Source: M3007 sp964484205
GTDB lineage: Bacteria; Bacteroidota; Bacteroidia; Chitinophagales; Saprospiraceae
Reading direction: 5' to 3'
Length of the DNA: 64,000 nt
NCBI GenBank assembly: GCA_964484205.1
Contig: CAZAEZ010000030.1
Location: forward strand, 5,554-69,553
Part shown: positions 1 through 8,190 of the stretch, in pieces
Layout: each line of letters opens with the position of its first letter
Numbering within the stretch: the stretch's first letter is position 1
Made by a program: the position numbers and the translations under genes
The notes under the pieces: model-generated
Told to the model about the DNA's origin: nothing
The model's database searches: none
The model's input: the letters and a program-made list of their open reading frames with translations, nothing else

Positions 1-2
1 CA

Positions 3-266
3 ATACCCAAATCGACCTGCAAGTTGTGCAAAAACGGCGCGCATACCCTGGAAGTGTACGACAGCGATTTCAATACCCTGTTGTTGCATGCCGACAAAGC
101 GATCCATATCAGACGGTTAAATTATTTTCAGGCAGGCTTAATCGCAGTTGGCATTATACTGGCTATTTATTTTTTATTCAATCCTGCACGCCGTGCGTGG
201 AAACGATACATATACGAGAAGCAATTACGTGAAATAGAAGAATGGGAAAAAAAAGATGCCATGTGA
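3..266 (+). CDS. C-terminal part of an unknown membrane protein (5' end outside window)
   Basis: The reading frame is open from the first bases of the window to the TGA at 264-266, so this is the tail of a longer gene; the TTG at 24 is probably internal. The visible part starts with a Cys-x-x-Cys (C-K-L-C) followed by about 35 polar residues. One hydrophobic segment follows (F-Q-A-G-L-I-A-V-G-I-I-L-A-I-Y-F-L-F), then a basic/acidic helical tail rich in R, K and E ending at K-K-D-A-M. This looks like a single-pass membrane protein with a short charged tail, presumably cytoplasmic. The CxxC could be a metal or redox pair, but there is too little sequence to name a family. The next gene begins within or just after its end, so they may be cotranscribed. 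Confidence 0.5.
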   Translation: MPKSTCKLCKNGAHTLEVYDSDFNTLLLHADKAIHIRRLNYFQAGLIAVGIILAIYFLFNPARRAWKRYIYEKQLREIEEWEKKDAM

Positions 267-301
267 TTGCATTATTGAAGGTCTCTGTTTTTTTAAAAAA
301 A

Positions 302-2329
302 ATGCAAACTACTGTGAGTCCGATTATTGAAAAAGCCGCATACACCCTGTCAATAATTATTTTTTTGTGCACAAATATTGATACGGCAATTACTCAAAAT
401 TGTATTAGTATAAACCCCGCGCTATCGAGGGTTATCCTGAATCAGGCGCCGCATCCCAAGTTGCCCAATAACCAGGATACTGTTTTTATCCTTTGTACCC
501 GGACTGTCACTGATTTTGATCTTGTGCTGGATTTTGAAGGCAGTACAGAAAAGTTTTTCGAAGACAGCACGACGCTCACAGCGACATTAACTTACAAGAG
601 TTCCACTTTCATTCTGAGTTATGACCGGAACACAAATACACTCCGCCTGCCCAATAGTCAAATGAACTTGCAGGATGGATTGTATGCTTTAAATGTAACT
701 GCCAAAGATTGCCCGCCATATAATGCTTCATGCACGAATTGTACGCTAAATTATTCCTTCTATGTTGCGTACACCAATGCCCTGCTTTTCGTCGATATTG
801 AGCCCGTTCCGGACCCTCCCGTGCTCACCTGCTTCCCTGGCGACGCGGTAGTCCTCAACGGTTCCCAACCACCGTCGCCCGCCATCAAACCGCAATGGGC
901 GCGTTTGGTAAACGGCCAATTTGTAGACATCGCAGGAGCCACATCGCCAACCTACTCAACCAGCCAGCCCGGTACGTTCCGGTACACCCTGACCGGCCCG
1001 ATGAGTTGTTCGGGCAGTAATATTATTGGCGTTAGCCCGCCGGAAATGCCGGAAGTCGCGATTCAACCGGACCTCCAAACGCTGAATGCCTGTAAACAAA
1101 AAATCACAGGTGTTTCCACACAAAATACCGGTGGCGCCGGCAACACCATGTTCAACTGGACTTCTGGCTCCACTGGGATTATCGTCAATGGGGCCACAAC
1201 AGACAGTCCGCTCATTGGCGCCCCCGGAACCTATACTTTGGTAATTACCCGTATCGACAATGGTTGTACTGCAACAGCAAATGTTGAATTGGTGGCCGGC
1301 AACATTCCGGTTATCAGCACGCAAATAACCCGGGAGCCCGCTACAGGCCGACTCGACTGCCGGTTAAAAGAAATAAAATTGCAGGCAACAGCCAGCCAGA
1401 TGCCCGGCACCTCCCCCTTCACGTTCACCTGGTCTGACGGTACCACCGGGCCCGGCCTGACCGTAGATGCACCGGGCGTTTACTCGGTAACAGCGACGGC
1501 GACTAACAGCGGATGCCAGGGCGCTGCCGGGCTTTTGATCACCCAGGATATCAGCAAACCGTCGATCTCGATCCTGAGCCCGCGCGATACCATTTGTGCT
1601 AATGAGAGTATAATCCTAACCGCTATTACCCAGGAGCCCGTGCTTTATTTGTGGGACGATAACACGACCAACAGCACCAACACGGTATCGCCCCAGGTAA
1701 ACGGAGCCAACCTCTACGCCATCACCGTAACGGCTTCCGACAACGGCTGCACGAATAGCGCCGGCAAGGAAATCGTTCAAGTTGACGAACCCCAGGTTTT
1801 TTGCCAGGAAACTGCTGTGTCGGTGATTAATGGTGAGCAGGCCAGTCTGAGTTGCACTACTTCCGGAGACCGACTGACCTGGGTAACCACCTCCACCAAT
1901 GTGCGGAATATTGCCGCGACCGGCAACGGCCCGGTGCTAAACCAGATTTTTCAGCTGGACAACATTCAGACACCCGGGAAGGTAGCTTATACGCTGTACG
2001 GCATTAATGCCGGGTGTACCAGTTTACCTTCCGAGGTTTTGGTAACCGTGCTCCCCGTTACAACGGATGGTATTTTTATACCTGAATTGATCACGCCAAA
2101 CGGCGACGGCCTGAACGACACCTGGGAAATACTGCTGCCGGAAACCATCACCAACCCGGAAGCGTACACCGTCCGGTTATTTAACCGGAATGGCGCACTG
2201 GTTTACGAAAATACCTTAGCCAACAACTTTGACGCAACACCATACCCGGATGGCGCTTACTACTACATCATAACCATACCCGATGGCGAAACGCTCCGGG
2301 GCGCGGTGACCATTTTACGGCGGCGTTAA
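302..2329 (+). CDS. T9SS substrate with gliding-motility-type C-terminal sorting domain
   Basis: A secreted protein of about 675 residues. A hydrophobic signal segment (S-I-I-I-F-L-C-T) follows the ATG at 302. An in-frame ATG at 242 would overlap the previous gene by 25 nt and give a less natural leader, so 302 is preferred. The middle is Thr/Ser/Gly/Asn-rich with paired cysteines and several beta-sandwich (PKD/Ig-like) units, e.g. the recurring F-x-W-T/S-x-G and G-x-Y-x-V pattern. The last 85 residues (from about F-I-P-E-L-I-T-P-N-G-D-G-L-N-D) are a textbook type B sorting domain, with the P-N-G-D-G motif, R-L-F-N-R-N-G and a final D-G-x-Y-Y-Y. Such proteins cross the outer membrane through the type IX system. 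The PorP/SprF-like gene lies 30 nt downstream, an arrangement known for type B substrates. The ligand is unknown. Confidence 0.85.
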   Translation: MQTTVSPIIEKAAYTLSIIIFLCTNIDTAITQNCISINPALSRVILNQAPHPKLPNNQDTVFILCTRTVTDFDLVLDFEGSTEKFFEDSTTLTATLTYKSSTFILSYDRNTNTLRLPNSQMNLQDGLYALNVTAKDCPPYNASCTNCTLNYSFYVAYTNALLFVDIEPVPDPPVLTCFPGDAVVLNGSQPPSPAIKPQWARLVNGQFVDIAGATSPTYSTSQPGTFRYTLTGPMSCSGSNIIGVSPPEMPEVAIQPDLQTLNACKQKITGVSTQNTGGAGNTMFNWTSGSTGIIVNGATTDSPLIGAPGTYTLVITRIDNGCTATANVELVAGNIPVISTQITREPATGRLDCRLKEIKLQATASQMPGTSPFTFTWSDGTTGPGLTVDAPGVYSVTATATNSGCQGAAGLLITQDISKPSISILSPRDTICANESIILTAITQEPVLYLWDDNTTNSTNTVSPQVNGANLYAITVTASDNGCTNSAGKEIVQVDEPQVFCQETAVSVINGEQASLSCTTSGDRLTWVTTSTNVRNIAATGNGPVLNQIFQLDNIQTPGKVAYTLYGINAGCTSLPSEVLVTVLPVTTDGIFIPELITPNGDGLNDTWEILLPETITNPEAYTVRLFNRNGALVYENTLANNFDATPYPDGAYYYIITIPDGETLRGAVTILRRR

Positions 2330-2359
2330 TCTGTATTTTTTTCTGCAAAATAATCCACC

Positions 2360-4345
2360 ATGCGTGCATTCCAATACTTACCGATTTTTGTGTTTCTCCT
2401 TTTCGGACCAAGCAGTTTGCCGGCTCAGCAAACTCCTTTTTTAAATTATTATACCTGGAATCCGCGCTTGTTTAATCCGGCAGGCCAGGGGTTCGACCAG
2501 GAAGGTGAAATTACGGCCGTTTACCGCAGCCAGTTCCAAAACCTCGACGCTGACATCCGGCCGAACACCTACCTGTTTCATGCCGACTTATCGCCATGGT
2601 TTAACGACCGCATTGGCCTGGCCGCGCAAGTGATCGGCGATAAAGCGCACATTCTCAGTCGCTTTCAGTTTAGCGGCTTCTTCGGGTATCACTTAATCCA
2701 GAATGAGCGCATCCGATTGTCGTTAGGCGCTGCAGCGGGTGTATTAAATCAAAATTTCGATTTTGAAGGACTGCGGCTCAGCGATGTGCTCGACTTGTCT
2801 GTTTTTTACGGTCAAGCGCAAACTACCCAGTTTGACGGCGGGCCGGGGCTTGCTTTCGAATACCGGATCCCGCAGGGCTCCTATTTTGCCCTTGACGTAG
2901 CGGCTACACAGCTTTTTAGCAGCGATATTTCGATCGTGGGCGCTAACCCCGCACAAAATGGCGGTTTGTATGACATGATCCCCCATGTGCTGGCCAATAT
3001 GCGCTTTCGATATGTAGGCGATGGGTTTGCTCTGGAACCAAATGTTGCTTTTCGGGCACTTTCGGGTGCGCGGCCACTCAAACATGGCGTTTTTGACCTG
3101 AATTTCAATGCCTATTTTTTAAAAGAAAATCGCCTCATGGTCGGGGCGGGCATGCGAACCGATCAGGCCGGATATCATTTTCAGCTCGGTATTTCACCCA
3201 CAACTTATTTACGGCTCATCGCATCGGCTGAACTGCACAGTAGCCTTGGTACGACGTTCGAATTTGGGGCAAGTTATACGTTCAGCAAACAAAAGGAAGC
3301 ACCGCAGCCTGCAGCGCCCGGAACCGGCCCATCCGTTTCGATTAATTTACTCGAAAAACCAGAGCAGGAAGTACAGGAACTGGCAAAACAGTTTGAACAA
3401 CAGGCGGCCGTGCTTCGAGCCCATCAAAATGCCGGAACGGCAACGATCGCCACCGGCTCCAATGCGACAGCGCGGAACAATAAAGAGCTGGCTGCCGACA
3501 GCTGCGCCAGCCAGCTCAACCGGGCCGGCCAAAGCCTGGAAATCCTGCGGCAAACGGCATCTTCCATCGATGTAAAACGCCTGCAGGCAGAACAACAGAT
3601 ACGCAATGCGACCAATCAGGGGGCCAGTATTTCTGCCGCCTCCCTGGCCAGCCTCCAGGCGATCAAAGCCCAAAGTGCCGCCTTGAACAGCGAGTTGGAA
3701 ACATTAAGCGGCGCTCAAAATCGACTGGTACAACAATGCGATGCTCTGAGGCCTCCGGTCGATGAGTTCAGCTGCATCCGCGATGGCAATGCCCGGTGCG
3801 TAAGTGATTTATTCACGGACGCTTTAAATGCCGTTCCGGACAAGCCGGCTGATCTCTACCCGATTCGCACGTTTGTGGTTCCCGGCGCCGCTGCCATCAC
3901 CTATCATTTTCCGGATGATGCGGAGGCGTACCTCCTGCCCGCCGGTCAGGTGGCATTGGTGAATCACTTGATCGCCCGCATCCGTCAATTGGAAAGCCAG
4001 GGGACCTTTTTGGACCGCCTTGCCCTGAGCACGGAACTCCAGGAAGACCAATACACGCTGGGATACCGCCTGAACAGTACCTACCGGGGCGAATTAGGCG
4101 AAAAACCGGTTAGCTACAGCCTGGTAAACAATGAAAACGGTGAAACAAGTAATCAGGTGCTGACCGTGTTAACCGGCAACCCGATAAGCCTGGAGGCACT
4201 TGGAGTGCTGAAATTAGCGGCGCTGAAAAGACAACTGGTGGCAGGCGGCATATCTCCTGAAAAAATCAGCCTGGAAATCCGTTTTAACCATACCGCCAAT
4301 AGCTACCGGGAAGAATCCAAGCTGGTATTACGGCTGAGAAATTAA
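2360..4345 (+). CDS. PorP/SprF family outer-membrane protein with long C-terminal extension
   Basis: 661 residues. The signal peptide ends near P-A-Q (residue 22). The mature start Q-x-P-F-L-N-Y-Y-T-W-N-P-R-L-F-N-P-A is the hallmark of the PorP/SprF family, whose members help type IX substrates with type B sorting domains reach the surface. A beta-barrel region runs to about residue 315 (F-G-A-S-Y-T-F). PorP/SprF proteins are usually about 300-340 residues. This one adds about 345: a Pro/Ala linker, a Gln/Ala/Leu-rich helical, probably coiled-coil stretch (about 330-470), and a mixed alpha/beta domain (about 475-661) ending in alternating hydrophobic residues. The last part faintly resembles an OmpA-type C-domain but no family is clear. 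It directly follows a type B substrate gene, probably its client. Confidence 0.85.
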   Translation: MRAFQYLPIFVFLLFGPSSLPAQQTPFLNYYTWNPRLFNPAGQGFDQEGEITAVYRSQFQNLDADIRPNTYLFHADLSPWFNDRIGLAAQVIGDKAHILSRFQFSGFFGYHLIQNERIRLSLGAAAGVLNQNFDFEGLRLSDVLDLSVFYGQAQTTQFDGGPGLAFEYRIPQGSYFALDVAATQLFSSDISIVGANPAQNGGLYDMIPHVLANMRFRYVGDGFALEPNVAFRALSGARPLKHGVFDLNFNAYFLKENRLMVGAGMRTDQAGYHFQLGISPTTYLRLIASAELHSSLGTTFEFGASYTFSKQKEAPQPAAPGTGPSVSINLLEKPEQEVQELAKQFEQQAAVLRAHQNAGTATIATGSNATARNNKELAADSCASQLNRAGQSLEILRQTASSIDVKRLQAEQQIRNATNQGASISAASLASLQAIKAQSAALNSELETLSGAQNRLVQQCDALRPPVDEFSCIRDGNARCVSDLFTDALNAVPDKPADLYPIRTFVVPGAAAITYHFPDDAEAYLLPAGQVALVNHLIARIRQLESQGTFLDRLALSTELQEDQYTLGYRLNSTYRGELGEKPVSYSLVNNENGETSNQVLTVLTGNPISLEALGVLKLAALKRQLVAGGISPEKISLEIRFNHTANSYREESKLVLRLRN

Positions 4346-4419
4346 CCCTGCCAACTGAAGAAGTCCCACAGCAAATTAAGTTGACATATTACGATTATAT
4401 GCGGCGTACCAAAAATCAC

Positions 4420-4457
4420 TACATTTACGCCCCACTTCTTCGGAAGTGTTTTTTTTT
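4420..4457 (+). terminator. UUCG-capped intrinsic terminator, overlapping a promoter-like box
   Basis: A 6-bp stem CACTTC/GAAGTG (4433-4438 with 4443-4448) is closed by a TTCG tetraloop and followed by nine T residues (4449-4457). It lies 88 nt after the stop of the PorP/SprF-like gene and most likely ends that transcript. The sequence TACATTTA at 4420-4427 is one base from the Bacteroidota -7 consensus TAnnTTTG. If it were active, the hairpin would be in the first bases of the next gene's leader, so a role in attenuation cannot be excluded. Confidence 0.7.
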
Positions 4458-4501
4458 GAATCCCGCTTCGGAGTTGTATTCACCTAAACAATACCGATCG
4501 T

Positions 4502-6805
4502 ATGCGTCCACTTATTACCCTGTTTCTGTTTTTCCTACCTATTTATTTATTCAGCCAAAACGCCACCCTTCAAGGTACCGTCACGGACGTATCCAGCGGA
4601 GAGGCGTTGGCCGGCGTAACGATACGCGCCGGAGGCCGCGGCACTGCAACCGATGCAAGCGGCCAATACCGGCTGGAATTGCCTCCTGGGAACTATGAAG
4701 TGACCTTCAATTACACCGGTTACGAAAACCGGGTGCTTGCCGCAAGGCTCCAGGAAGGAAAAACCACAACCCTGGATGTCCAACTCGGCGATGCCGACAA
4801 CCTGCTCCAACAAGCAACCGTTACTGCCGGCAAACATGAAAAACCCTTGGGTGAAGTAACTGTTTCGCTGGACGTACTTCGCCCGCGGCTGCTTGAAAAT
4901 GTCAATTCCTCCCAGGTAGACGAATCATTGGTGAAAATCCCGGGGGTCAGCATCCTGGATGGCCAGGCCAGTATTCGCGGGGGCTCCGGGTTTTCCTACG
5001 GCGCCGGCACCCGGGTTTTGATGTTGGTCGATGATATTCCAGCATTGCAGGTCGACGCCGGATTTCCGAACTGGAGCGACTACCCGGTGGAAAACATCAG
5101 CCAGATCGAAGTGCTCAAAGGTGCAGCATCCGCCCTTTACGGCTCTTCAGCCATGAACGGCATTATCAACATTCGCACCGGTTTTGCAAAAGATAAACCC
5201 GAGACGAATGTGGCGGTATTCAGTGAAGTTTGGGGAAATCCCAAAAATGAAGAAGCCAAGTGGTGGGGCGATCCCGACACCGGCGGCATCCGTTTGCCCA
5301 TCGAAACCGGATTTAGTTTTGCGCACCGGCGGAAAGAAGGGAAATGGGATATCGTGTTGGGTTCGTATGGTTTGTACCGCGACAGTTACAACAAAGACAC
5401 CTACAACCGGTACATGCGCGTTACTCCCAATTTGCGCTACCGGGTCAATGAGCGGCTGTCATTGGGTCTGAACACCAACTTCAACTTTGGGCGCAGCGGT
5501 TCCTTTTTTACCTGGGCCGACGACAGCACGGGCATTTACCGCCCCGGAAACGGCTCGGCGACCTACACCAGAGGGCGCCTGCGGTTTATGATCGATCCAT
5601 CTGTCCAATACTTCGATCATGGCGGCAACCGGCACAAATTCCTGGGGCGCTACTTCCACGTCCACAACAACAACAGCGACAACCAGAGCAACGACAGCCG
5701 GATGTTGTACGGGGAATACCAGTACCAGCGCCCGATGAATAATATCGGCCTCGTAGCCACGGCTGGAATTGTTGCCATTCGGACTTCTGTAAAAGCGGAG
5801 TTGTACAACGGCGATTTTAACTCCCAGAATTACGCCGGCTACCTCCAACTGGATTACAAAGCCTTTAACCGGCTCAACCTCTCCGGCGGCGTGCGGTATG
5901 AACGCAATATTCAGCATAGCCCGGAAATTATTCAGACCGGGCCTATGGAGTTTGATACCCTCGACAACGGCGTAACCAAAGAAGGCAAACCCGTGTACCG
6001 GATTGGCGCCAATTACCAGGCCGCCCGGGCAACTTTTTTCCGGGCTTCCTATGGGCAAGGGTACCGCTATCCGACTATTGCCGAGCGATTTATCGACACG
6101 GGTTTTGGGATCGGACGGGTGGCGCCAAACCCGCGGCTTGTTTCGGAAACGGGCTGGACGGCTGAGTTGGGCGTCAAGCAGGGATTTGCGCTGGGTAAGT
6201 GGCAGGGCTTTGTTGATCTGACCACATTCATACAGGAGTACAGCCAAATGATGGAATTTTCTTTGACAAAAATCATCCCCATCGTATTCAAATCAACCAA
6301 TGTCGGCGATACCCGTATCCGGGGCTTCGAAGCGTCGATTACCGGGCAGGGCCAACTCGGCAAAGGAATCCTGTATTTGCTCACGGGTTACACCGTTATT
6401 GAGCCCAAGTACAAGCTCAGGCCCGGTGAGGTTTTTGACCCGACCCCGATCACGGGTTATGGCTCCTCCGACAGCGCCAATGTGCTTAAATACCGTTTCC
6501 GAAATATGTTTAAATGGGATGCGGAATACGCCATCGGCAATTTTAGTTTCGGCACATCGGTCCAATATAACAGCCGGATGGAGGCTATTGATAAAATTTT
6601 CGAATTGATCCCGGGTGTTCAGAATTTCAGAAAAGAACACAACAGCGGATTCACGGTTGTTGACCTGCGCATGTCAAAAAAGTTTGGCGCCCACCTGAAA
6701 GTCAGCGCGTTGTGTGGCAACCTGTTAAACGAAGTCTACTCGGTGCGTCCGGCATTACTCGAAGGACCGCGGAGTTACACCCTTCGATTTGATTGGCGTA
6801 TGTAA
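4502..6805 (+). CDS. TonB-dependent receptor
   Basis: 767 residues. Signal peptide (residues 1-19, ending L-F-S-Q), then a carboxypeptidase-regulatory-like beta-sandwich (about 20-105, T-L-Q-G-T-V-T-D-V-S-S-G-E-A-L-A-G-V-T-I). The plug domain (about 115-230) carries V-D-E-S-L-V-K-I-P-G-V and L-K-G-A-A-S-A-L-Y-G-S-S-A-M-N-G-I-I-N-I. A barrel of about 22 strands ends in an aromatic/arginine-rich strand (Y-T-L-R-F-D-W-R-M). It takes up a substrate across the outer membrane using the proton motive force through TonB-ExbBD. There is no SusD partner next to it, so a glycan system is unlikely. Size and plug type fit siderophore, cobalamin or other metal-chelate receptors, but the substrate cannot be told. 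It stands alone between a terminator and a large palindrome. Confidence 0.92.
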   Translation: MRPLITLFLFFLPIYLFSQNATLQGTVTDVSSGEALAGVTIRAGGRGTATDASGQYRLELPPGNYEVTFNYTGYENRVLAARLQEGKTTTLDVQLGDADNLLQQATVTAGKHEKPLGEVTVSLDVLRPRLLENVNSSQVDESLVKIPGVSILDGQASIRGGSGFSYGAGTRVLMLVDDIPALQVDAGFPNWSDYPVENISQIEVLKGAASALYGSSAMNGIINIRTGFAKDKPETNVAVFSEVWGNPKNEEAKWWGDPDTGGIRLPIETGFSFAHRRKEGKWDIVLGSYGLYRDSYNKDTYNRYMRVTPNLRYRVNERLSLGLNTNFNFGRSGSFFTWADDSTGIYRPGNGSATYTRGRLRFMIDPSVQYFDHGGNRHKFLGRYFHVHNNNSDNQSNDSRMLYGEYQYQRPMNNIGLVATAGIVAIRTSVKAELYNGDFNSQNYAGYLQLDYKAFNRLNLSGGVRYERNIQHSPEIIQTGPMEFDTLDNGVTKEGKPVYRIGANYQAARATFFRASYGQGYRYPTIAERFIDTGFGIGRVAPNPRLVSETGWTAELGVKQGFALGKWQGFVDLTTFIQEYSQMMEFSLTKIIPIVFKSTNVGDTRIRGFEASITGQGQLGKGILYLLTGYTVIEPKYKLRPGEVFDPTPITGYGSSDSANVLKYRFRNMFKWDAEYAIGNFSFGTSVQYNSRMEAIDKIFELIPGVQNFRKEHNSGFTVVDLRMSKKFGAHLKVSALCGNLLNEVYSVRPALLEGPRSYTLRFDWRM

Positions 6806-6806
6806 A

Positions 6807-6857
6807 TTTTCAAACCCGTCGCCTGATGCGGGCCCGCACAGGCGACGGGTTTGAAAA
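6807..6857. terminator. 19-bp perfect palindrome after the TonB receptor gene
   Basis: The arms 6807-6825 and 6839-6857 are perfectly complementary (19 bp, core CAAACCCGTCGCCTG). The 13-base loop contains its own palindrome TGCGGGCCCGCA (6827-6838). It begins three bases after the receptor stop codon, so it probably ends or protects that mRNA. The T-run is at the 5' side and the A-run at the 3' side of the stem, so it is not a classic rho-independent terminator. Confidence 0.6.
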
Positions 6858-6871
6858 AAAATCGTTTTGTT

Positions 6872-7438
6872 TTGAAAAAAGGTATCGCTTCTATTCTCAT
6901 TACCACGGTGGCTTTGTTCGGGCAGATTAGTTGTTCGCAACCATCCGGTTCTAACCAATCTGCCGAAAAACAAGCGGAAGCCAATCAAACGGAAGCCAAA
7001 CCCGCAACACCCATTTTTCAACTGAGCACTGCTCCGCCGCCCACTTCGCCGCAAAACGACTGGTGCCGGGCACAGTCCGGAGAAAATGTCCTGATAAACG
7101 CCGAAAAGGTCAACACCAACCGGCGGTATTTCTACTTACCACAGGGAATTACCATGATCTCGGTAGGCTACCCTACCCTTGCGGCCATGTTGTTCCTAAA
7201 GCCGTTGCCCAATGGCAATGTGGAGGTCTTCACCGGCGCTAATTTTCCGGCCTGCCTGTCGCGGCCAAGCTACCTTAACCCGGCAGGCGGAAGTGCAAAA
7301 CTGAGGTACGATAACCAGCAAGACATTGAGTTCGGCCTTGAATTACAAGTGGAAAACAAGCATCCCAAAATCACCGTCGAACTATCTGCACAGTACAATT
7401 ACGGCATGAGCGTCGTTCATTGTCAGGAATGCCAATAA
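6872..7438 (+). CDS. Putative lipoprotein of unknown function
   Basis: About 188 residues from the TTG at 6872. A TTG at 6851 is in frame but lies inside the 3' arm of the preceding palindrome. The second TTG gives a compact leader M-K-K-G-I-A-S-I-L-I-T-T-V-A-L-F with lipobox Q-I-S-C at residues 18-21, so lipidation and export are likely. A Gln/Glu/Ala/Asn-rich linker (N-Q-S-A-E-K-Q-A-E-A-N-Q-T-E-A) separates the anchor from a compact C-terminal domain of about 130 residues containing three or four cysteines and the ending H-C-Q-E-C-Q. I do not recognise the domain. It is monocistronic: palindrome upstream, promoter of the next gene downstream. Confidence 0.65.
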   Translation: MKKGIASILITTVALFGQISCSQPSGSNQSAEKQAEANQTEAKPATPIFQLSTAPPPTSPQNDWCRAQSGENVLINAEKVNTNRRYFYLPQGITMISVGYPTLAAMLFLKPLPNGNVEVFTGANFPACLSRPSYLNPAGGSAKLRYDNQQDIEFGLELQVENKHPKITVELSAQYNYGMSVVHCQECQ

Positions 7439-7485
7439 TCCCGTAAAAAAATTTAAAGCTTTTTACGCGCAGCAGTGGATTTGAC

Positions 7486-7493
7486 TACATTTG
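7486..7493 (+). promoter_or_regulatory. Bacteroidota -7 promoter box
   Basis: TACATTTG matches the phylum consensus TAnnTTTG exactly and lies 25 nt upstream of the ATG at 7519, which would give a short leader. The -33 element is not clear. Confidence 0.55.
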
Positions 7494-7518
7494 CGCCCAT
7501 TCACCATTTTTAGCATAC

Positions 7519-8133
7519 ATGTTTACGATAAATATTTACCTGCGTTTGGCCCTCATTGCGGTGGGGATTCTTGCAGGAATTGGACTGTGGATAGGCTTTG
7601 GTTTCTGGTATGGATTTCCGTTCCTGCTGGTCGGCATTTTTTTATTGATCGGCTACCTGATGCTTGGCACCATCATGTCGACAAACCTGCTCATGAGCCA
7701 ATCCCGATTTCAGGAAGCCGAAGACCGGCTCAAACTGACGTTTTTCCCTGGAATTTTGCTTGTTGGGTACAAAGGCGTTTTCTACATGACGCAGGGTGCG
7801 CTTGCCATGCAGAAAAAAGATTTGACCACCGGTGAAACGTTTTTGAAAAAAGCATTGGATTCCGGGCTGCCGTCGGATAACGAACGTGGGGCGGCGATGC
7901 TTCAACTCGCCATGATCAATGCTTCCAAAAACAACCCGCAGGTTGCCCAGAAATACATGGCGGAAATCAAAAAGCTGAACATCACCGAAGCCATGCTCAA
8001 GGAGCAGGTTAAGGATATGGAGAAACAATTTAAACAAATGCGCCAATCCATGAACCCCAGTATGTTGGGTATGGCCGGCAAAGGTGGTTTCCGGGGCGGT
8101 GGCGGCAAGCGCAAGATGCCCCGAATGAAATAA
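7519..8133 (+). CDS. Conserved membrane protein with TPR-like cytoplasmic region
   Basis: 204 residues. Two close transmembrane helices at the N-terminus (about residues 5-25 and 28-52: L-A-L-I-A-V-G-I-L-A-G-I-G-L-W and F-P-F-L-L-V-G-I-F-L-L-I-G-Y-L-M-L-G) are followed by a helical region. That region has TPR-like helix pairs (Y-M-T-Q-G-A-L-A-M-Q-K-K-D-L..F-L-K-K-A-L-D-S-G-L and A-A-M-L-Q-L-A-M-I-N). The C-terminus is a Met/Lys/Gly-rich basic tail (G-G-F-R-G-G-G-G-K-R-K-M-P-R-M-K). Similar small membrane proteins occur in many Bacteroidota without an assigned role; the tail could bind nucleic acid or ribosomes (inference). A good promoter box precedes it; the transhydrogenase operon follows 57 nt later. 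Confidence 0.75.
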   Translation: MFTINIYLRLALIAVGILAGIGLWIGFGFWYGFPFLLVGIFLLIGYLMLGTIMSTNLLMSQSRFQEAEDRLKLTFFPGILLVGYKGVFYMTQGALAMQKKDLTTGETFLKKALDSGLPSDNERGAAMLQLAMINASKNNPQVAQKYMAEIKKLNITEAMLKEQVKDMEKQFKQMRQSMNPSMLGMAGKGGFRGGGGKRKMPRMK

Positions 8134-8190
8134 ACAACGCATTCAAACCAAAAAGACTACATACCTGATAATCTATTAGCTCTCAGACTC

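Noticed and set aside
4346..4501. Cobalamin riboswitch before the TonB receptor
   Set aside because: No B12 box (GCCACTG) or suitable length; only a terminator and a promoter-like box are present.
5459..6247. 262-codon open frame opposite the TonB receptor
   Set aside because: Shadow of the receptor, whose full-length translation is clearly the real gene; no recognisable motif.
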